64,000 nt of DNA. It comes from CBFHSF01 sp965661055 (GTDB lineage: Bacteria > Bacteroidota > Bacteroidia > Flavobacteriales > Schleiferiaceae). The translations under genes were made by a program, and so were the position numbers. Of the stretch, positions 45,130 through 53,169 are shown piece after piece. Position 1 is the stretch's first letter; each line of letters opens with the position of its first letter. The notes beneath the pieces were generated by a model. It ran no database searches. It was not told the DNA's origin and saw nothing but the letters and a program-made list of their open reading frames with translations. The DNA is taken from the NCBI GenBank assembly GCA_965661055.1, contig CBFICS010000001.1, forward strand, positions 62,001-126,000. Reading direction: 5' to 3'.

Positions 45130-45153
45130 AAAAAAGGGCCGAAGCCCTTTTTT
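45130..45153 (-). terminator. Terminator after the DUF3127 gene, with UUCG tetraloop
   Basis: 10-bp stem; on the minus strand the hairpin reads GGGC-TTCG-GCCC flanked by A and T runs, the stable cUUCGg loop, followed by eight T. It can act in both directions. Confidence 0.92.
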
Positions 45154-45160
45154 GTTATGA

Positions 45161-45553
45161 TTAAAACGGAAGGTCGTCTTCCTGTTCGTCAAATGAATCT
45201 GCTGGCGCCACCGGTTCAAAACTAGGAGCTGAAGTTGCTGCGGGTTGTTCTTGGGTTGGAGCTGCAGAAGGGGCAGTTGCGCCCATTCTATCTATTTTCC
45301 ATGCTTGAATGGTGTTGAAATATTTGGTTTCACCTTGTGGTGAAACCCATTCTCTACCTTTGATGTTGATTCCAACATTCACTGAATCTCCGACGTTGTA
45401 CCCGTCAAGCTTGTCAGTGTTTTTCTGAATCATTTCAAGCATTATATGTTGAGGGTATTGCTCTTCTGTAGTGAGAACAAATTCTCTTTTTTTAAAGGTT
45501 GGAGTGATTTCTTTTGTGTCAAAAATCGCTTTAATTTTCCCTGTCAATTCCAT
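45161..45553 (-). CDS. DUF3127 protein with SSB-like acidic C-terminal tip
   Basis: 130-aa protein. The N-terminal 95 residues are an OB-fold-like DUF3127 domain (MELTGKIKAIFDTKEITPTF, REWVSPQGETKYFNTIQAW). A Pro/Ala/Gln-rich linker follows (about 95-118) and then an acidic end, DEQEDDLPF. This layout, OB fold, flexible linker and D-D-L-P-F tip, copies single-stranded DNA-binding protein SSB, whose tip recruits repair and replication proteins. A DNA-binding role is likely but not proven. It follows the flavin reductase gene by two bases. Confidence 0.85.
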   Translation of the reverse strand: MELTGKIKAIFDTKEITPTFKKREFVLTTEEQYPQHIMLEMIQKNTDKLDGYNVGDSVNVGINIKGREWVSPQGETKYFNTIQAWKIDRMGATAPSAAPTQEQPAATSAPSFEPVAPADSFDEQEDDLPF

Positions 45554-45555
45554 CT

Positions 45556-46461
45556 TTACAATCTATTCAATTTATCTACTAAAAGCACTTTCCATGCTTT
45601 TTCCACTTTATTTTCTTCTAACATTTCATGCCCTAATTGATGAAGAGCTTCTCTAGCTTCTAAACCGTCAGACGAAGAATTTAAAATTTCTTTGACTCTG
45701 TACGATTCATTCGCAAAGTTTTCAATCTCCGCAAGGGTAGGTAATTTTTCAACATTTCCCAACTTTCCTAAGTCATTTCCTGTTAAATAAGGGCTTTCTG
45801 CAATTCTCTTAGGAATGCTATCCACGCCAATCCCCATAGTTCTCAGAGGTTTGGCTACTTCAAATAAGGCTTCGCCAGAAGCTCTTACGTACCAATCACC
45901 ACCCAGTCTTCCCACTAGGTCAATTTTATGTTGGTCAATTTTACCTTGATCGTTTAATACGCTTTCATCTATGTGCATTAGCACAACCTCACAAATAACT
46001 AAATTACCTGCACCCCCTTCTGCACCTAGCTCAACAACCTCTTTGACTTTACACTCTAACTGTACGGGAGCTTCTGCCACTCTAGGTGGAGCAATTTTTT
46101 CAGAGGCTAGAGGGGTGAATCCAGACTTGTCAAACTCATTGATGCCTTTTGGATATTCTGTAGATGATAAGCTCATTTGCTCTACCATAGAATAAGAAAC
46201 CACGTTGATAACCACCTCGTGATTGATCTTCACATTGTCTAATGTGTGTTTTGTGGTGTTATTTCTAACTCTTCTTGCCGGCGAAAAAATAGCAATCGGA
46301 GGATTGGCAGAAAAAACATTAAAAAAGCTAAATGGACTTAAGTTTGGAGTGCCATTTTCATCTAAAGTACTTGCAAAAGCAATGGGTCTGGGTGCGATTG
46401 ACGCTAAAAGTTGGCTGTGTAATTCTGCTGTCTCAACCGACTTGGGGTCAATGGTTTTCAT
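45556..46461 (-). CDS. Flavin reductase family protein
   Basis: 301-aa FMN-binding protein of the flavin reductase / DIM6-NTAB family. N-terminal barrel with LLASIAPRPIAFASTLDENG, NLSPFSFFNVFSANPPIAIF and VINVVSYSMVEQMSLSS, typical of FMN-binding split-barrel proteins. The last 100 residues form a helical C-terminal extension. ATG 46461 is chosen over a TTG at 46485. The promoter element at 46483-46490 lies 21 bases upstream. Function in vivo is unknown; it may supply reduced flavin or detoxify. Operon with the DUF3127 gene. Confidence 0.85.
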   Translation of the reverse strand: MKTIDPKSVETAELHSQLLASIAPRPIAFASTLDENGTPNLSPFSFFNVFSANPPIAIFSPARRVRNNTTKHTLDNVKINHEVVINVVSYSMVEQMSLSSTEYPKGINEFDKSGFTPLASEKIAPPRVAEAPVQLECKVKEVVELGAEGGAGNLVICEVVLMHIDESVLNDQGKIDQHKIDLVGRLGGDWYVRASGEALFEVAKPLRTMGIGVDSIPKRIAESPYLTGNDLGKLGNVEKLPTLAEIENFANESYRVKEILNSSSDGLEAREALHQLGHEMLEENKVEKAWKVLLVDKLNRL

Positions 46462-46482
46462 AGATATTTTGTATTGAGATTT

Positions 46483-46490
46483 CAAAAGTA
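46483..46490 (-). promoter_or_regulatory. -7 promoter element of the flavin reductase operon (TACTTTTG)
   Basis: Exact TAnnTTTG on the minus strand, 21 bases before the ATG at 46461, with TTTG 17 bases further upstream. Confidence 0.6.
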
Positions 46491-46545
46491 CAAAAAGAGT
46501 TGTGCAACAAATGTGATTAATCGTTTAAACTTTTAAAAAAAATTA

Positions 46546-46553
46546 TATATTTG
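46546..46553 (+). promoter_or_regulatory. -7 promoter element of tRNA-Leu (TATATTTG)
   Basis: Exact TAnnTTTG, 11 bases before the tRNA 5' end; a TTTA at 46524-46527 lies 18 bases upstream. Confidence 0.65.
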
Positions 46554-46564
46554 CGCCCATCAAA

Positions 46565-46649
46565 GCGGGCGTGGTGGAATTGGTAGACACGCTAGACTTA
46601 GGATCTAGTGCTTCACGGCGTGAGAGTTCGAGTCTCTCCGCCCGCACCA
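46565..46649 (+). tRNA. tRNA-Leu(UAG)
   Basis: 85-nt class II tRNA. Acceptor arms GCGGGCG (46565-46571) and CGCCCGC (46639-46645) pair fully; discriminator A and encoded CCA follow at 46646-46649. D-loop TGGTAGACAC, anticodon loop CTTAGGA with anticodon TAG, a long variable arm (GTGCTTCACGGCGTGAG region) and T-loop GTTCGAGTC. Reads CUA and CUG leucine codons. A terminator follows 12 bases downstream. Confidence 0.97.
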
Positions 46650-46660
46650 TTTGAAAATAA

Positions 46661-46695
46661 AAACCCTGAACATCAAAATGTTCAGGGTTTTTTTT
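46661..46695 (+). terminator. Terminator of tRNA-Leu
   Basis: 13-bp perfect stem AAACCCTGAACAT / ATGTTCAGGGTTT with loop CAAA, followed by five more T. Confidence 0.93.
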
Positions 46696-46758
46696 ATAGG
46701 GTAAAATTTCCTTTTTTCCGGAATTGTTGTACATTTTTCGGATTAATACATCCCTAAA

Positions 46759-46953
46759 ATGATTTTTAAGAAAGCAATTGTATTTACCATTCTATTCATA
46801 CTAAATAGCCTATTGTTTTTCTATTATTTCACCAACAAAGATGATAGCCTAGAAAGTCGGATTGTAGTATCTGTTATTCTGGGGATAATTCCCATTGCCA
46901 CTATTTTTATTTATCCTCGAAAAGGGGCAAATAAGTCAGGTGAAAATGAATAA
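46759..46953 (+). CDS. Small two-helix membrane protein, unknown function
   Basis: 64-aa protein with two hydrophobic segments (AIVFTILFILNSLLFFYYF and VVSVILGIIPIATIFIY) and a short basic tail. No known family recognised. A weak promoter-like TACATTTT lies about 25 bases upstream of the ATG. It ends four bases before the stop of a 38-codon hydrophobic reading frame on the other strand. Confidence 0.45.
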   Translation: MIFKKAIVFTILFILNSLLFFYYFTNKDDSLESRIVVSVILGIIPIATIFIYPRKGANKSGENE

Positions 46954-46957
46954 ACGC

Positions 46958-47074
46958 TTATCTTTTCTCTTGAGTAGAAACTAGATCTACCTTTAAATTT
47001 TTGGTTAACAGAAAAACTAGAATAACTTCTAAAATAGGTAGAAAAATAAACAGGCGATATTGAAAAAATTGCAT
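46958..47074 (-). CDS. Possible 38-aa hydrophobic peptide
   Basis: ATG at 47074 to TAA at 46958-46960 on the minus strand. One hydrophobic segment (LFIFLPILEVILVFLL) and a charged tail (TKNLKVDLVSTQEKR). No promoter or ribosome-binding site recognised. Could be chance; listed because it is convergent with another small membrane ORF. Confidence 0.22.
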   Translation of the reverse strand: MQFFQYRLFIFLPILEVILVFLLTKNLKVDLVSTQEKR

Positions 47075-47342
47075 AGAGTAGTGTCCTTTAATTGACAAAG
47101 CCCCTTATAATCATAATCAACTCAATTTGGATTGCAAGGAGGGGTTGAGTACGCAAGAAAAATACAAAACACGAAACAACTCTACCTAGGGTTTAACTTT
47201 TCTCGAGGTTTTTCAGATTGGTCTGATGTAGGGGGGAAACCCTTCTCCTGCGGACGGCCATTTGGCCTGCGTTGGAAACTATAAGTCCTAACCATAAAAA
47301 AGCCCTGAGTCACCTCAGGGCTTTTTTATCAGAGAATTTAGT
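47075..47342. other. Stretch without a convincing gene
   Basis: Together with the low-confidence 38-codon frame, 46954-47342 is the longest part of the window without a solid gene. It contains short hairpins, for example TCAGA-TTGG-TCTGA near 47214 and GGCC-ATTT-GGCC near 47257, a possible longer pairing of GGAGGGG near 47140 with CCCTTCTCC near 47240, and a strong terminator at 47294-47329. No promoter of the TAnnTTTG type was seen on either strand. Confidence 0.6.
47294..47329. terminator. Bidirectional terminator after the barrel/SPOR gene
   Basis: 16-bp stem ATAAAAAAGCCCTGAG / CTCAGGGCTTTTTTAT with loop TCAC, 13 bases after the stop of the minus-strand gene at 47343. Confidence 0.9.
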
Positions 47343-48452
47343 TTAGAATCTTACAATCCATAGACCTTTGACCTTGCCTTTGAGCTTGTCAATATCTCTT
47401 TTGGCGTCGTAATATGAATCGTAAGAACGATAAATTACACGATACATCTTCATGTCTTTAACATAAACGATTTTTATGTCGTCACCGTCATTTGGGAATC
47501 TTTCAGACACATATTCTTGGGCATTTTCAAGCTTGCTAAAGCTACCAACCACCACTCTGTACTGTTCTTTAATTACTCCGCCGTTTTCGGCTTCTAAGCG
47601 CTCTCGTGTGGCTGCGTCTTTTGCATTGACAACCGCCGGAAGGCTTTCCATGCTATCTACCTTAGACTGTAATTCAGCAATTTGCTGATCTTTAGCCTTG
47701 AGTTGTGCTTGCTTTTCTTCCATGGCAAGCTCTACTTCGTCTTTTAATTGGGTGTTCTCAGCTACAACGGTTTCATATTCCTTTTTCTTGACTTTCATTT
47801 CGTCAGACTTGACATCAGACCTCAAGTAAAACACAACTCCTGCAGTAGCCAATCCAAAGTGATCTCCTCCTTCACCACCACTATATCCATCAAAATAATC
47901 ATTTTCATGAATGTAACGTTGAGTATATCCTAATTGGATGTCCATTTTCTCATTGATGGCGTATCCCAATTTTCCGCCTAAAAGTCCTACGGGAGAATTG
48001 CTCAACACCCCTTCGTTTGGAATTTTAGCTTGAAGCATGGTTTGCCCTACATTATAACGTGATCCATAAAATCCAAGCCAACCCATTCCAATTTCTGCTT
48101 CTAAGCGAAACTTTGATTTTTTATTGAAGAGAGGCATCAGGTTGTAACCCGCCAAAAGAGAAGGTTCAATAAAACTAGACTCAAAAGAGGCTAAGCTACT
48201 TCTGCCGGAGAAAATTCCATTCGTCAGTTGGGCGGTAAATCTCCAAGAATCATTCGGGTGGTAAGAGATGCTACCGTCAAATGATGCATTGGCTCTGCTG
48301 CTAGTACCAGCCTTTTCAGTGAGTTCTCCATAGAGAAATCCATAACCTGCGTTGGTTGACAAGCTAAACTTGTTTAAAGATTGCCCGTTTGTTGAAAGTG
48401 CGATTGTGGTGGAGGTAACTATAAGTAAAGCTTTGAGGGTACTACATTTCAT
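47343..48452 (-). CDS. Outer-membrane barrel protein with coiled coil and SPOR domain
   Basis: 369-aa exported protein with three parts. A signal peptide (LLIVTSTTIALSTNGQ) leads into a beta-barrel-like domain (about 25-210: FSLSTNAGYGFLYGELTE, FIEPSLLAGYNLMPLF, IQLGYTQRYIHENDYF). A coiled coil follows (about 220-270, VVAENTQLKDEVELAMEE), then a C-terminal SPOR domain (about 297-369: YRVVVGSFSKLENAQEYV, MYRVIYRSYDSYYDAKRD). SPOR domains bind denuded peptidoglycan, so this protein may tie the outer membrane to the wall at division or remodelling sites. An inactivated full-length paralogue lies just upstream. Confidence 0.82.
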   Translation of the reverse strand: MKCSTLKALLIVTSTTIALSTNGQSLNKFSLSTNAGYGFLYGELTEKAGTSSRANASFDGSISYHPNDSWRFTAQLTNGIFSGRSSLASFESSFIEPSLLAGYNLMPLFNKKSKFRLEAEIGMGWLGFYGSRYNVGQTMLQAKIPNEGVLSNSPVGLLGGKLGYAINEKMDIQLGYTQRYIHENDYFDGYSGGEGGDHFGLATAGVVFYLRSDVKSDEMKVKKKEYETVVAENTQLKDEVELAMEEKQAQLKAKDQQIAELQSKVDSMESLPAVVNAKDAATRERLEAENGGVIKEQYRVVVGSFSKLENAQEYVSERFPNDGDDIKIVYVKDMKMYRVIYRSYDSYYDAKRDIDKLKGKVKGLWIVRF

Positions 48453-48513
48453 AATGCTAAATTAGTGTGAGTGCTGCTCTAAAGTAGAAAAAACATTTGA
48501 ACTTTAAAAAAAT

Positions 48514-48545
48514 AAAAACCCAGCCGGTTCAGTGGCTGGGTTTTT
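48514..48545 (-). terminator. Terminator of the barrel/SPOR pseudogene
   Basis: 12-bp perfect stem AAAAACCCAGCC / GGCTGGGTTTTT with an 8-base loop, three bases after the pseudogene's final stop. Still intact. Confidence 0.85.
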
Positions 48546-48548
48546 AGA

Positions 48549-49655
48549 TTAAAATTGAGCAATCCAAGAGTCGGGTGCCTTTTGTGAAAACCTCAGTACG
48601 TCATTTTTTGCAGTTTGGTAATCAAGTCGGCCGCTCTAAACTACCCTGTATAGTTATTTGTCCTCCATAAAGACAATGTCAATTTGCTCCTCTTCTCCTT
48701 TAAATCCTTCGTGAATAAATGTCTTGGCATTTTGTACACTAGAAAAGCTACCCAATACACAGTGATATTTTGACGCTATGTTTTGGGTTGCGTTTTGTTG
48801 GTTTATTTCTGCTGCTTCCGCAGGAGAAGACACTAATCAAGCCGATTTTAAAGAATCTATATGAGACTGCAGGTCAGCTATTCGACTTTCTTTTTCTTTA
48901 ATAACCTCAGAGCTTTTGGCTTTTTCAGCTTTTAACTCTTCTTCAAGTTCATCGTTTTTAGAGATTATGGACTTTAATTCAGCCTTTTTTATGGCTTTTT
49001 CATCCTTTTTTATCGTATTGCTGAAATTAAAGGTTATAACAGCAGAAAGGGTTCCTTAACTGTCGTTGCCGTTTTCAGACTGAAGTCCATCCATCCAATC
49101 GTTATCAACCACATATCGGTTAGCGTATCCTACGTTAATAGAAACATTCTTTGACGCTGGAATTCTGATTTTTGCTCCGTAAAGTCCAAAAGCACTTTGA
49201 CTCATAGTTCCTTCACTGGGTACCGTGGTAACTAATTGTTTTGAGGCATTAAACACTTCAGTGTAAAAGCTCATCCAACCCAAACCACCTTCTAGTTCTA
49301 AGGAGTAAGAAGTGTTTTTGTTAAATAGCGTCAATAGATTGTAGCTGAGAGAAAGAGAGGGTTCAACGTAGGTAGATTGAAAGTTTAATTGGTCATCCGC
49401 GCCAGAGATAATACCGATTCCAATATTCCCATTTACTCTAAACTGGTTATTGAAATGATAACTTACCTGAGGTAAAATGGCTAAGTTAGGTCTGTTTGCA
49501 GGCTCGGATTTACTAGATCTTTCTCCGTAGAAAAAGGTGTTTCCAGCCTCTAAAGACATTGATTAATAGTTTTTTGATTGCGAATAGGACAAGCTTGCGT
49601 ATCGAAGCAGTCCGCCAAAAAGGACTCGCCTCTTGGAAAGGTTTGGGAAATTCAT
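48549..49655 (-). pseudogene. Full-length barrel/coiled-coil/SPOR paralogue with five premature stops
   Basis: Reading from ATG 49655 to TAA 48549 gives 369 codons including the final stop, almost the same length as the intact neighbour (370), and one frame stays homologous throughout. Premature stops: codon 31 (TAA, 49563-49565), 200 (TAA, 49056-49058), 273 (TGA, 48837-48839), 334 (TAA, 48654-48656) and 340 (TAG, 48636-48638). Alignment to the neighbour is gap-free around the stops: Q-S-K-N-Y-*-S against Q-S-L-N-K-F-S; G-N-D-S-* against G-G-D-H-F; M-E-D-K-*-L-Y-R-V-V-* against V-K-D-M-K-M-Y-R-V-I-Y. Barrel, coiled coil and SPOR regions (YHCVLGSFSSVQNAKTFI) are all still recognisable. The largest remaining open part is 49056-49559. 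All three stop codons occur, so recoding is not an explanation. Confidence 0.9.
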
Positions 49656-49700
49656 ATTTAAGTAACTTTAGTTGGTGGTTCTAAAGTAGATAGAATTTTC

Positions 49701-49708
49701 TACCTTTG
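49701..49708 (+). promoter_or_regulatory. -7 promoter element of tig-clpP (TACCTTTG)
   Basis: Exact TAnnTTTG, 67 bases before the tig ATG. Confidence 0.62.
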
Positions 49709-49775
49709 CAAACCTTTTTGAAGAGGGATGACAATTTGATTGTCAGAGATAAAGAAAAATTAAATCGTATACTCA

Positions 49776-51125
49776 ATGGAGTTCACTAAAAAGAACATCG
49801 ACGACTTAAACGCAATTTTAACCGTTCAAGTTACACCAGACGATTACCTGGAGACTGTAGAAAAAACTTTAGCAGAATATCGTAAATCAGCGAACATTCC
49901 TGGTTTTAGAAAAGGAAAAGTTCCTGCAGGCCTCATCAACAAACAATACAGAATGCCTGTTTTGATCGACGAGATCAACAAGCTTTTACAAAACGGTGTA
50001 TACAAATACATCGCAGATGAAAAAATTGACATTCTTGGAAATCCACTTCCAGTGGCTGATGAGAATATCGATTGGACAGGTACTGATACCTATGAGTTTT
50101 CATTTGAGTTAGGGCTTGCTCCTGCTTTTGAAGTGAAAATTTCTGGCAAAAACAAAATGACTTATAACAAAGTGGTTGCTGACAAAGCTACGGTAGACCG
50201 TTTTGTTGAAGACATGACCAAGCGTTACGGAAAGATGTCTACACCTGAAACTTTTGAAGAGGGTGATATGTTTGAAGGTACTTTTGTAGAGCTTGACGGA
50301 AGTGAAGTTAAAGAAGGTGGAATTGAGAAAAGAACTCAATTTGCTGGATCTTCTCTTAAGGGAAAAGCAAAAAAGAGCCTTGTAGAAGGAGCTTTGAATG
50401 ATGTAGTAGTCATCAATGCAAAGAAAGATTTCGTTAAAGGATATAATCCTGCAGGACTTTTAGGCATTACAGATGCTGCATTAGAAGAACTTGAAGGGGT
50501 GTTCAACTTTACATTAACAAATGTTACAAGAATTGAGCCTGCTGACTTGAATCAAGAGTTCTTTGATAAGATCTACGGAGAAGGTGCTGTAAAAGACGAA
50601 AAAGAATTTAGAGCTCGCGTAAAAGAAGAAGCAGAGAAAATGTACAAGGCTGATGCAGATCAGTACTTTATGAATTCTGTTGCTGATTACCTTTTAGAAA
50701 GAACTGAGTTTGAATTGCCAGATACTTTCTTGAAAAAATGGATGTCTACAAACGGTGAAAATCCAATTTCAACGGAAGAGATTGACGCTGAATATCCAAA
50801 AATGGTTAAAGGCCTTAAATGGCAATTGATCGAGAATAAAATCATTCGCGACAATGATATTAAGGTAGGACAAGAAGAGTTGATTGACCACACTAAGAAT
50901 TTGGTGAAAGCTCAATTAGCACAATACGGTCAAGCCGGAATGGAAGAAGAGGAAGTGAATAAAATTGCCATGAATGTTCTTCAAAACAAAGAAGAAGCTG
51001 AGCGTTTAAACGAGCAGTTATATGGACAAAAAATGTTAGACTTCTATCTGAATACATTCAAGATTGAAGAGGCTGAGGTTTCTTATGATGATTTTGTTAA
51101 ATTAGCTACTGAACAAAAGGGCTAG
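49776..51125 (+). CDS. tig: Trigger factor
   Basis: 449-aa ribosome-bound chaperone for nascent chains. The ribosome-binding signature IPGFRKGKVPAGLI is at about residues 40-53. The middle PPIase-like domain (EEGDMFEGTFVELDGSEV) is divergent and may lack isomerase activity; this divergence is common in Bacteroidota. The C-terminal helical arms occupy 265-449. It leads the tig-clpP-clpX cluster, the classic arrangement, with clpP 29 bases downstream. Confidence 0.93.
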   Translation: MEFTKKNIDDLNAILTVQVTPDDYLETVEKTLAEYRKSANIPGFRKGKVPAGLINKQYRMPVLIDEINKLLQNGVYKYIADEKIDILGNPLPVADENIDWTGTDTYEFSFELGLAPAFEVKISGKNKMTYNKVVADKATVDRFVEDMTKRYGKMSTPETFEEGDMFEGTFVELDGSEVKEGGIEKRTQFAGSSLKGKAKKSLVEGALNDVVVINAKKDFVKGYNPAGLLGITDAALEELEGVFNFTLTNVTRIEPADLNQEFFDKIYGEGAVKDEKEFRARVKEEAEKMYKADADQYFMNSVADYLLERTEFELPDTFLKKWMSTNGENPISTEEIDAEYPKMVKGLKWQLIENKIIRDNDIKVGQEELIDHTKNLVKAQLAQYGQAGMEEEEVNKIAMNVLQNKEEAERLNEQLYGQKMLDFYLNTFKIEEAEVSYDDFVKLATEQKG

Positions 51126-51154
51126 TCCTTTGGTTAATTGACAAAAACTAAAAC

Positions 51155-51829
51155 ATGGATTTCGGAAAAGAATTTAGAGATTTCGCCGTAAAAGGCCAAG
51201 GTATTCAAAGCCTTTACGTAGATAAATACATAGAGAATTCAATGACTCCTTATATTATTGAGGAACGTCAATTGAATGTGGCTCAAATGGATGTTTTTTC
51301 TAGGTTGATGATGGATAGAATCATTTTCTTAGGTACGGGCATTAATGATCAAGTAGCCAATATTGTTCAGGCACAACTTCTATTTTTAGAGTCTGCCGAT
51401 GCAAAAAAAGACATTAGTATCTACATGAATTCTCCTGGAGGATCTGTATATGCGGGTCTTGGTATTTATGATACGATGCAGGTGGTTTCTCCAGATGTAG
51501 CAACTATTTGCACGGGATTCGCTGCTTCAATGGGTGCTGTATTGTTATGTGCAGGAACCAAAGGTAAGCGTTCAGCTCTCAAGCATTCAAGAGTGATGAT
51601 TCACCAACCTATGGGCGGTGCACAAGGTCAAGCTTCTGATATGGAAATTACCTTGAAAGAAATATTGAAACTAAAGCAAGAGCTTTACAGTATTATTTCT
51701 GACCACAGCGGTCAACCTTTTGATAAGGTAGAAGCCGATTCAGATAGAGACTACTGGATGATTGCCAGTGAAGCTAAGGAATACGGGATGATTGATGAGG
51801 TTCTTGAAACCAAAAAGTCACCCAAATAG
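51155..51829 (+). CDS. clpP: ATP-dependent Clp protease proteolytic subunit ClpP
   Basis: 224-aa serine protease subunit, forming a double heptamer that degrades proteins fed by ClpX or ClpA/C. Active-site residues: S125 in TGFAASMGAVLL, H150 in VMIHQPMGG, and the acid in the later HSGQPFDKVEADSDRDYWM block. Glycine-rich loop NSPGGSVYAGLGIYDTM is present. Followed by a strong terminator before clpX. Confidence 0.96.
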   Translation: MDFGKEFRDFAVKGQGIQSLYVDKYIENSMTPYIIEERQLNVAQMDVFSRLMMDRIIFLGTGINDQVANIVQAQLLFLESADAKKDISIYMNSPGGSVYAGLGIYDTMQVVSPDVATICTGFAASMGAVLLCAGTKGKRSALKHSRVMIHQPMGGAQGQASDMEITLKEILKLKQELYSIISDHSGQPFDKVEADSDRDYWMIASEAKEYGMIDEVLETKKSPK

Positions 51830-51837
51830 ACAAAGCT

Positions 51838-51866
51838 AAAATGCCGCCTTTCAAGGCGGCATTTTT
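51838..51866 (+). terminator. Terminator between clpP and clpX
   Basis: Stem TGCCGCCT / AGGCGGCA (extended by A/T pairs) with loop TTCA, followed by TTTTTA, 12 bases after the clpP stop. Confidence 0.88.
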
Positions 51867-51920
51867 ATCATAACACAATTTTTTTTATCTTAAATAGATA
51901 ATATACCTAATACCTTTATT

Positions 51921-53156
51921 TTGAAAGAAAAAGACAAGGGGCTTTCATGCTCATTTTGTGGGAGGGATAAGAAGGATACTAATGTATTGATTGCGGGTAT
52001 TTCAGGTCATATTTGTGACCGTTGTATTATGCAAGCCCATGGAATCGTTTCTGATGAATTAACTTCAACAGACGAAGACTTCGGTTCTGAGTTAACTTTG
52101 CTTAAGCCTAAAGATATTTCTGAATTTTTAGGAGATTATGTCATAGGTCAAGACGATGCCAAAAAAACATTGAGCGTAGCGGTTTACAACCATTACAAAC
52201 GTTTAAAGTATGGTCAAAATGACGATCTTGATATTGAGAAATCAAACATCATTTTAGTGGGTGAAACCGGTACGGGAAAAACCCTTTTGGCTAGAACCAT
52301 TGCTAAGATGCTCAACGTACCGTTCACCATTGTAGATGCTACGGTTTTAACGGAAGCCGGTTATGTGGGTGAAGATGTTGAATCTATCTTGTCAAGACTT
52401 CTGCAAGCGGCTAATTACGATGTAGATGCAGCTCAAAAGGGCATTGTTTTTATTGACGAAATTGATAAGATTGCCAGAAAATCAGACAATCCATCTATAA
52501 CAAGAGATGTTTCTGGAGAAGGAGTGCAGCAAGCTATGCTAAAACTTCTTGAAGGGACGGTTGTTAACGTTCCGCCTCAAGGAGGTAGAAAGCATCCCGA
52601 TCAAAAGTTTGTGCAAATCGATACAAGAAACATTCTGTTTGTAGCCGGTGGTGCATTTGATGGTATTAAAAGACATATTGCAAACCGATTGAATACCCAA
52701 ACGGTTGGATACGGAGGGAATAAGACCCGTGAAGGGGTGGATATGGACAACCTTCTACAATATGTAACTCCAACAGACCTTAAGACTTTTGGTTTAATTC
52801 CTGAGCTTATTGGTCGTATGCCCGTCCTTACTTATTTAAATCCTTTAGATGCTGAGACTTTAAAAAGGATTTTAATAGAGCCTAAAAATTCATTGGTCAA
52901 ACAATACATTCAATTGTTTGAAATGGATGATATCAAATTAGAATTCCAAGAAGAAGCTATTGACTTTATTGTTGAAAAAGCTTTAGAATTTAAACTAGGA
53001 GCAAGAGGTCTTCGCTCTATCTGCGAGGCAATTTTGACAGACGCAATGTTTGAACTTCCCTCAAAAGAAGAAGAAACAGAGTTTGTGTTGACCAAGAAGT
53101 ACGCAGCTGCTAAACTTGATAAATCTACTTTACAGAAGCTAAAAGCAGTTTCTTAA
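51921..53156 (+). CDS. clpX: ATP-dependent Clp protease ATP-binding subunit ClpX
   Basis: 411-aa AAA+ unfoldase. N-terminal zinc finger with C10, C13, C32 and C35 (CSFCGR, CDRC), Walker A GETGTGKTLLA, Walker B IVFIDEIDKIA, sensor and pore-loop blocks (GYVGEDVE) and the IGF-type loop region for docking to ClpP. The start is TTG at 51921: no in-frame ATG exists between the upstream stop at 51891-51893 and the zinc finger. A weak promoter-like TACCTTTA lies just upstream. It is convergent with folA, 13 bases away. Confidence 0.95.
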   Translation: MKEKDKGLSCSFCGRDKKDTNVLIAGISGHICDRCIMQAHGIVSDELTSTDEDFGSELTLLKPKDISEFLGDYVIGQDDAKKTLSVAVYNHYKRLKYGQNDDLDIEKSNIILVGETGTGKTLLARTIAKMLNVPFTIVDATVLTEAGYVGEDVESILSRLLQAANYDVDAAQKGIVFIDEIDKIARKSDNPSITRDVSGEGVQQAMLKLLEGTVVNVPPQGGRKHPDQKFVQIDTRNILFVAGGAFDGIKRHIANRLNTQTVGYGGNKTREGVDMDNLLQYVTPTDLKTFGLIPELIGRMPVLTYLNPLDAETLKRILIEPKNSLVKQYIQLFEMDDIKLEFQEEAIDFIVEKALEFKLGARGLRSICEAILTDAMFELPSKEEETEFVLTKKYAAAKLDKSTLQKLKAVS

Positions 53157-53169
53157 ACTAGGTTGAAAA

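Noticed and set aside
46565..46649. tRNA-Leu as an attachment site of an integrated element
   Set aside because: No integrase gene and no repeat of the tRNA 3' end was seen downstream.
47070..47100. GTGTCCTTTAATTGAC looked like the end of an insertion sequence
   Set aside because: No inverted partner, target duplication or transposase remnant was found nearby.
48549..49058. Stop-codon readthrough or recoding in the barrel/SPOR paralogue
   Set aside because: TAA, TGA and TAG all occur, five in total, with an intact paralogue alongside; decay is simpler.
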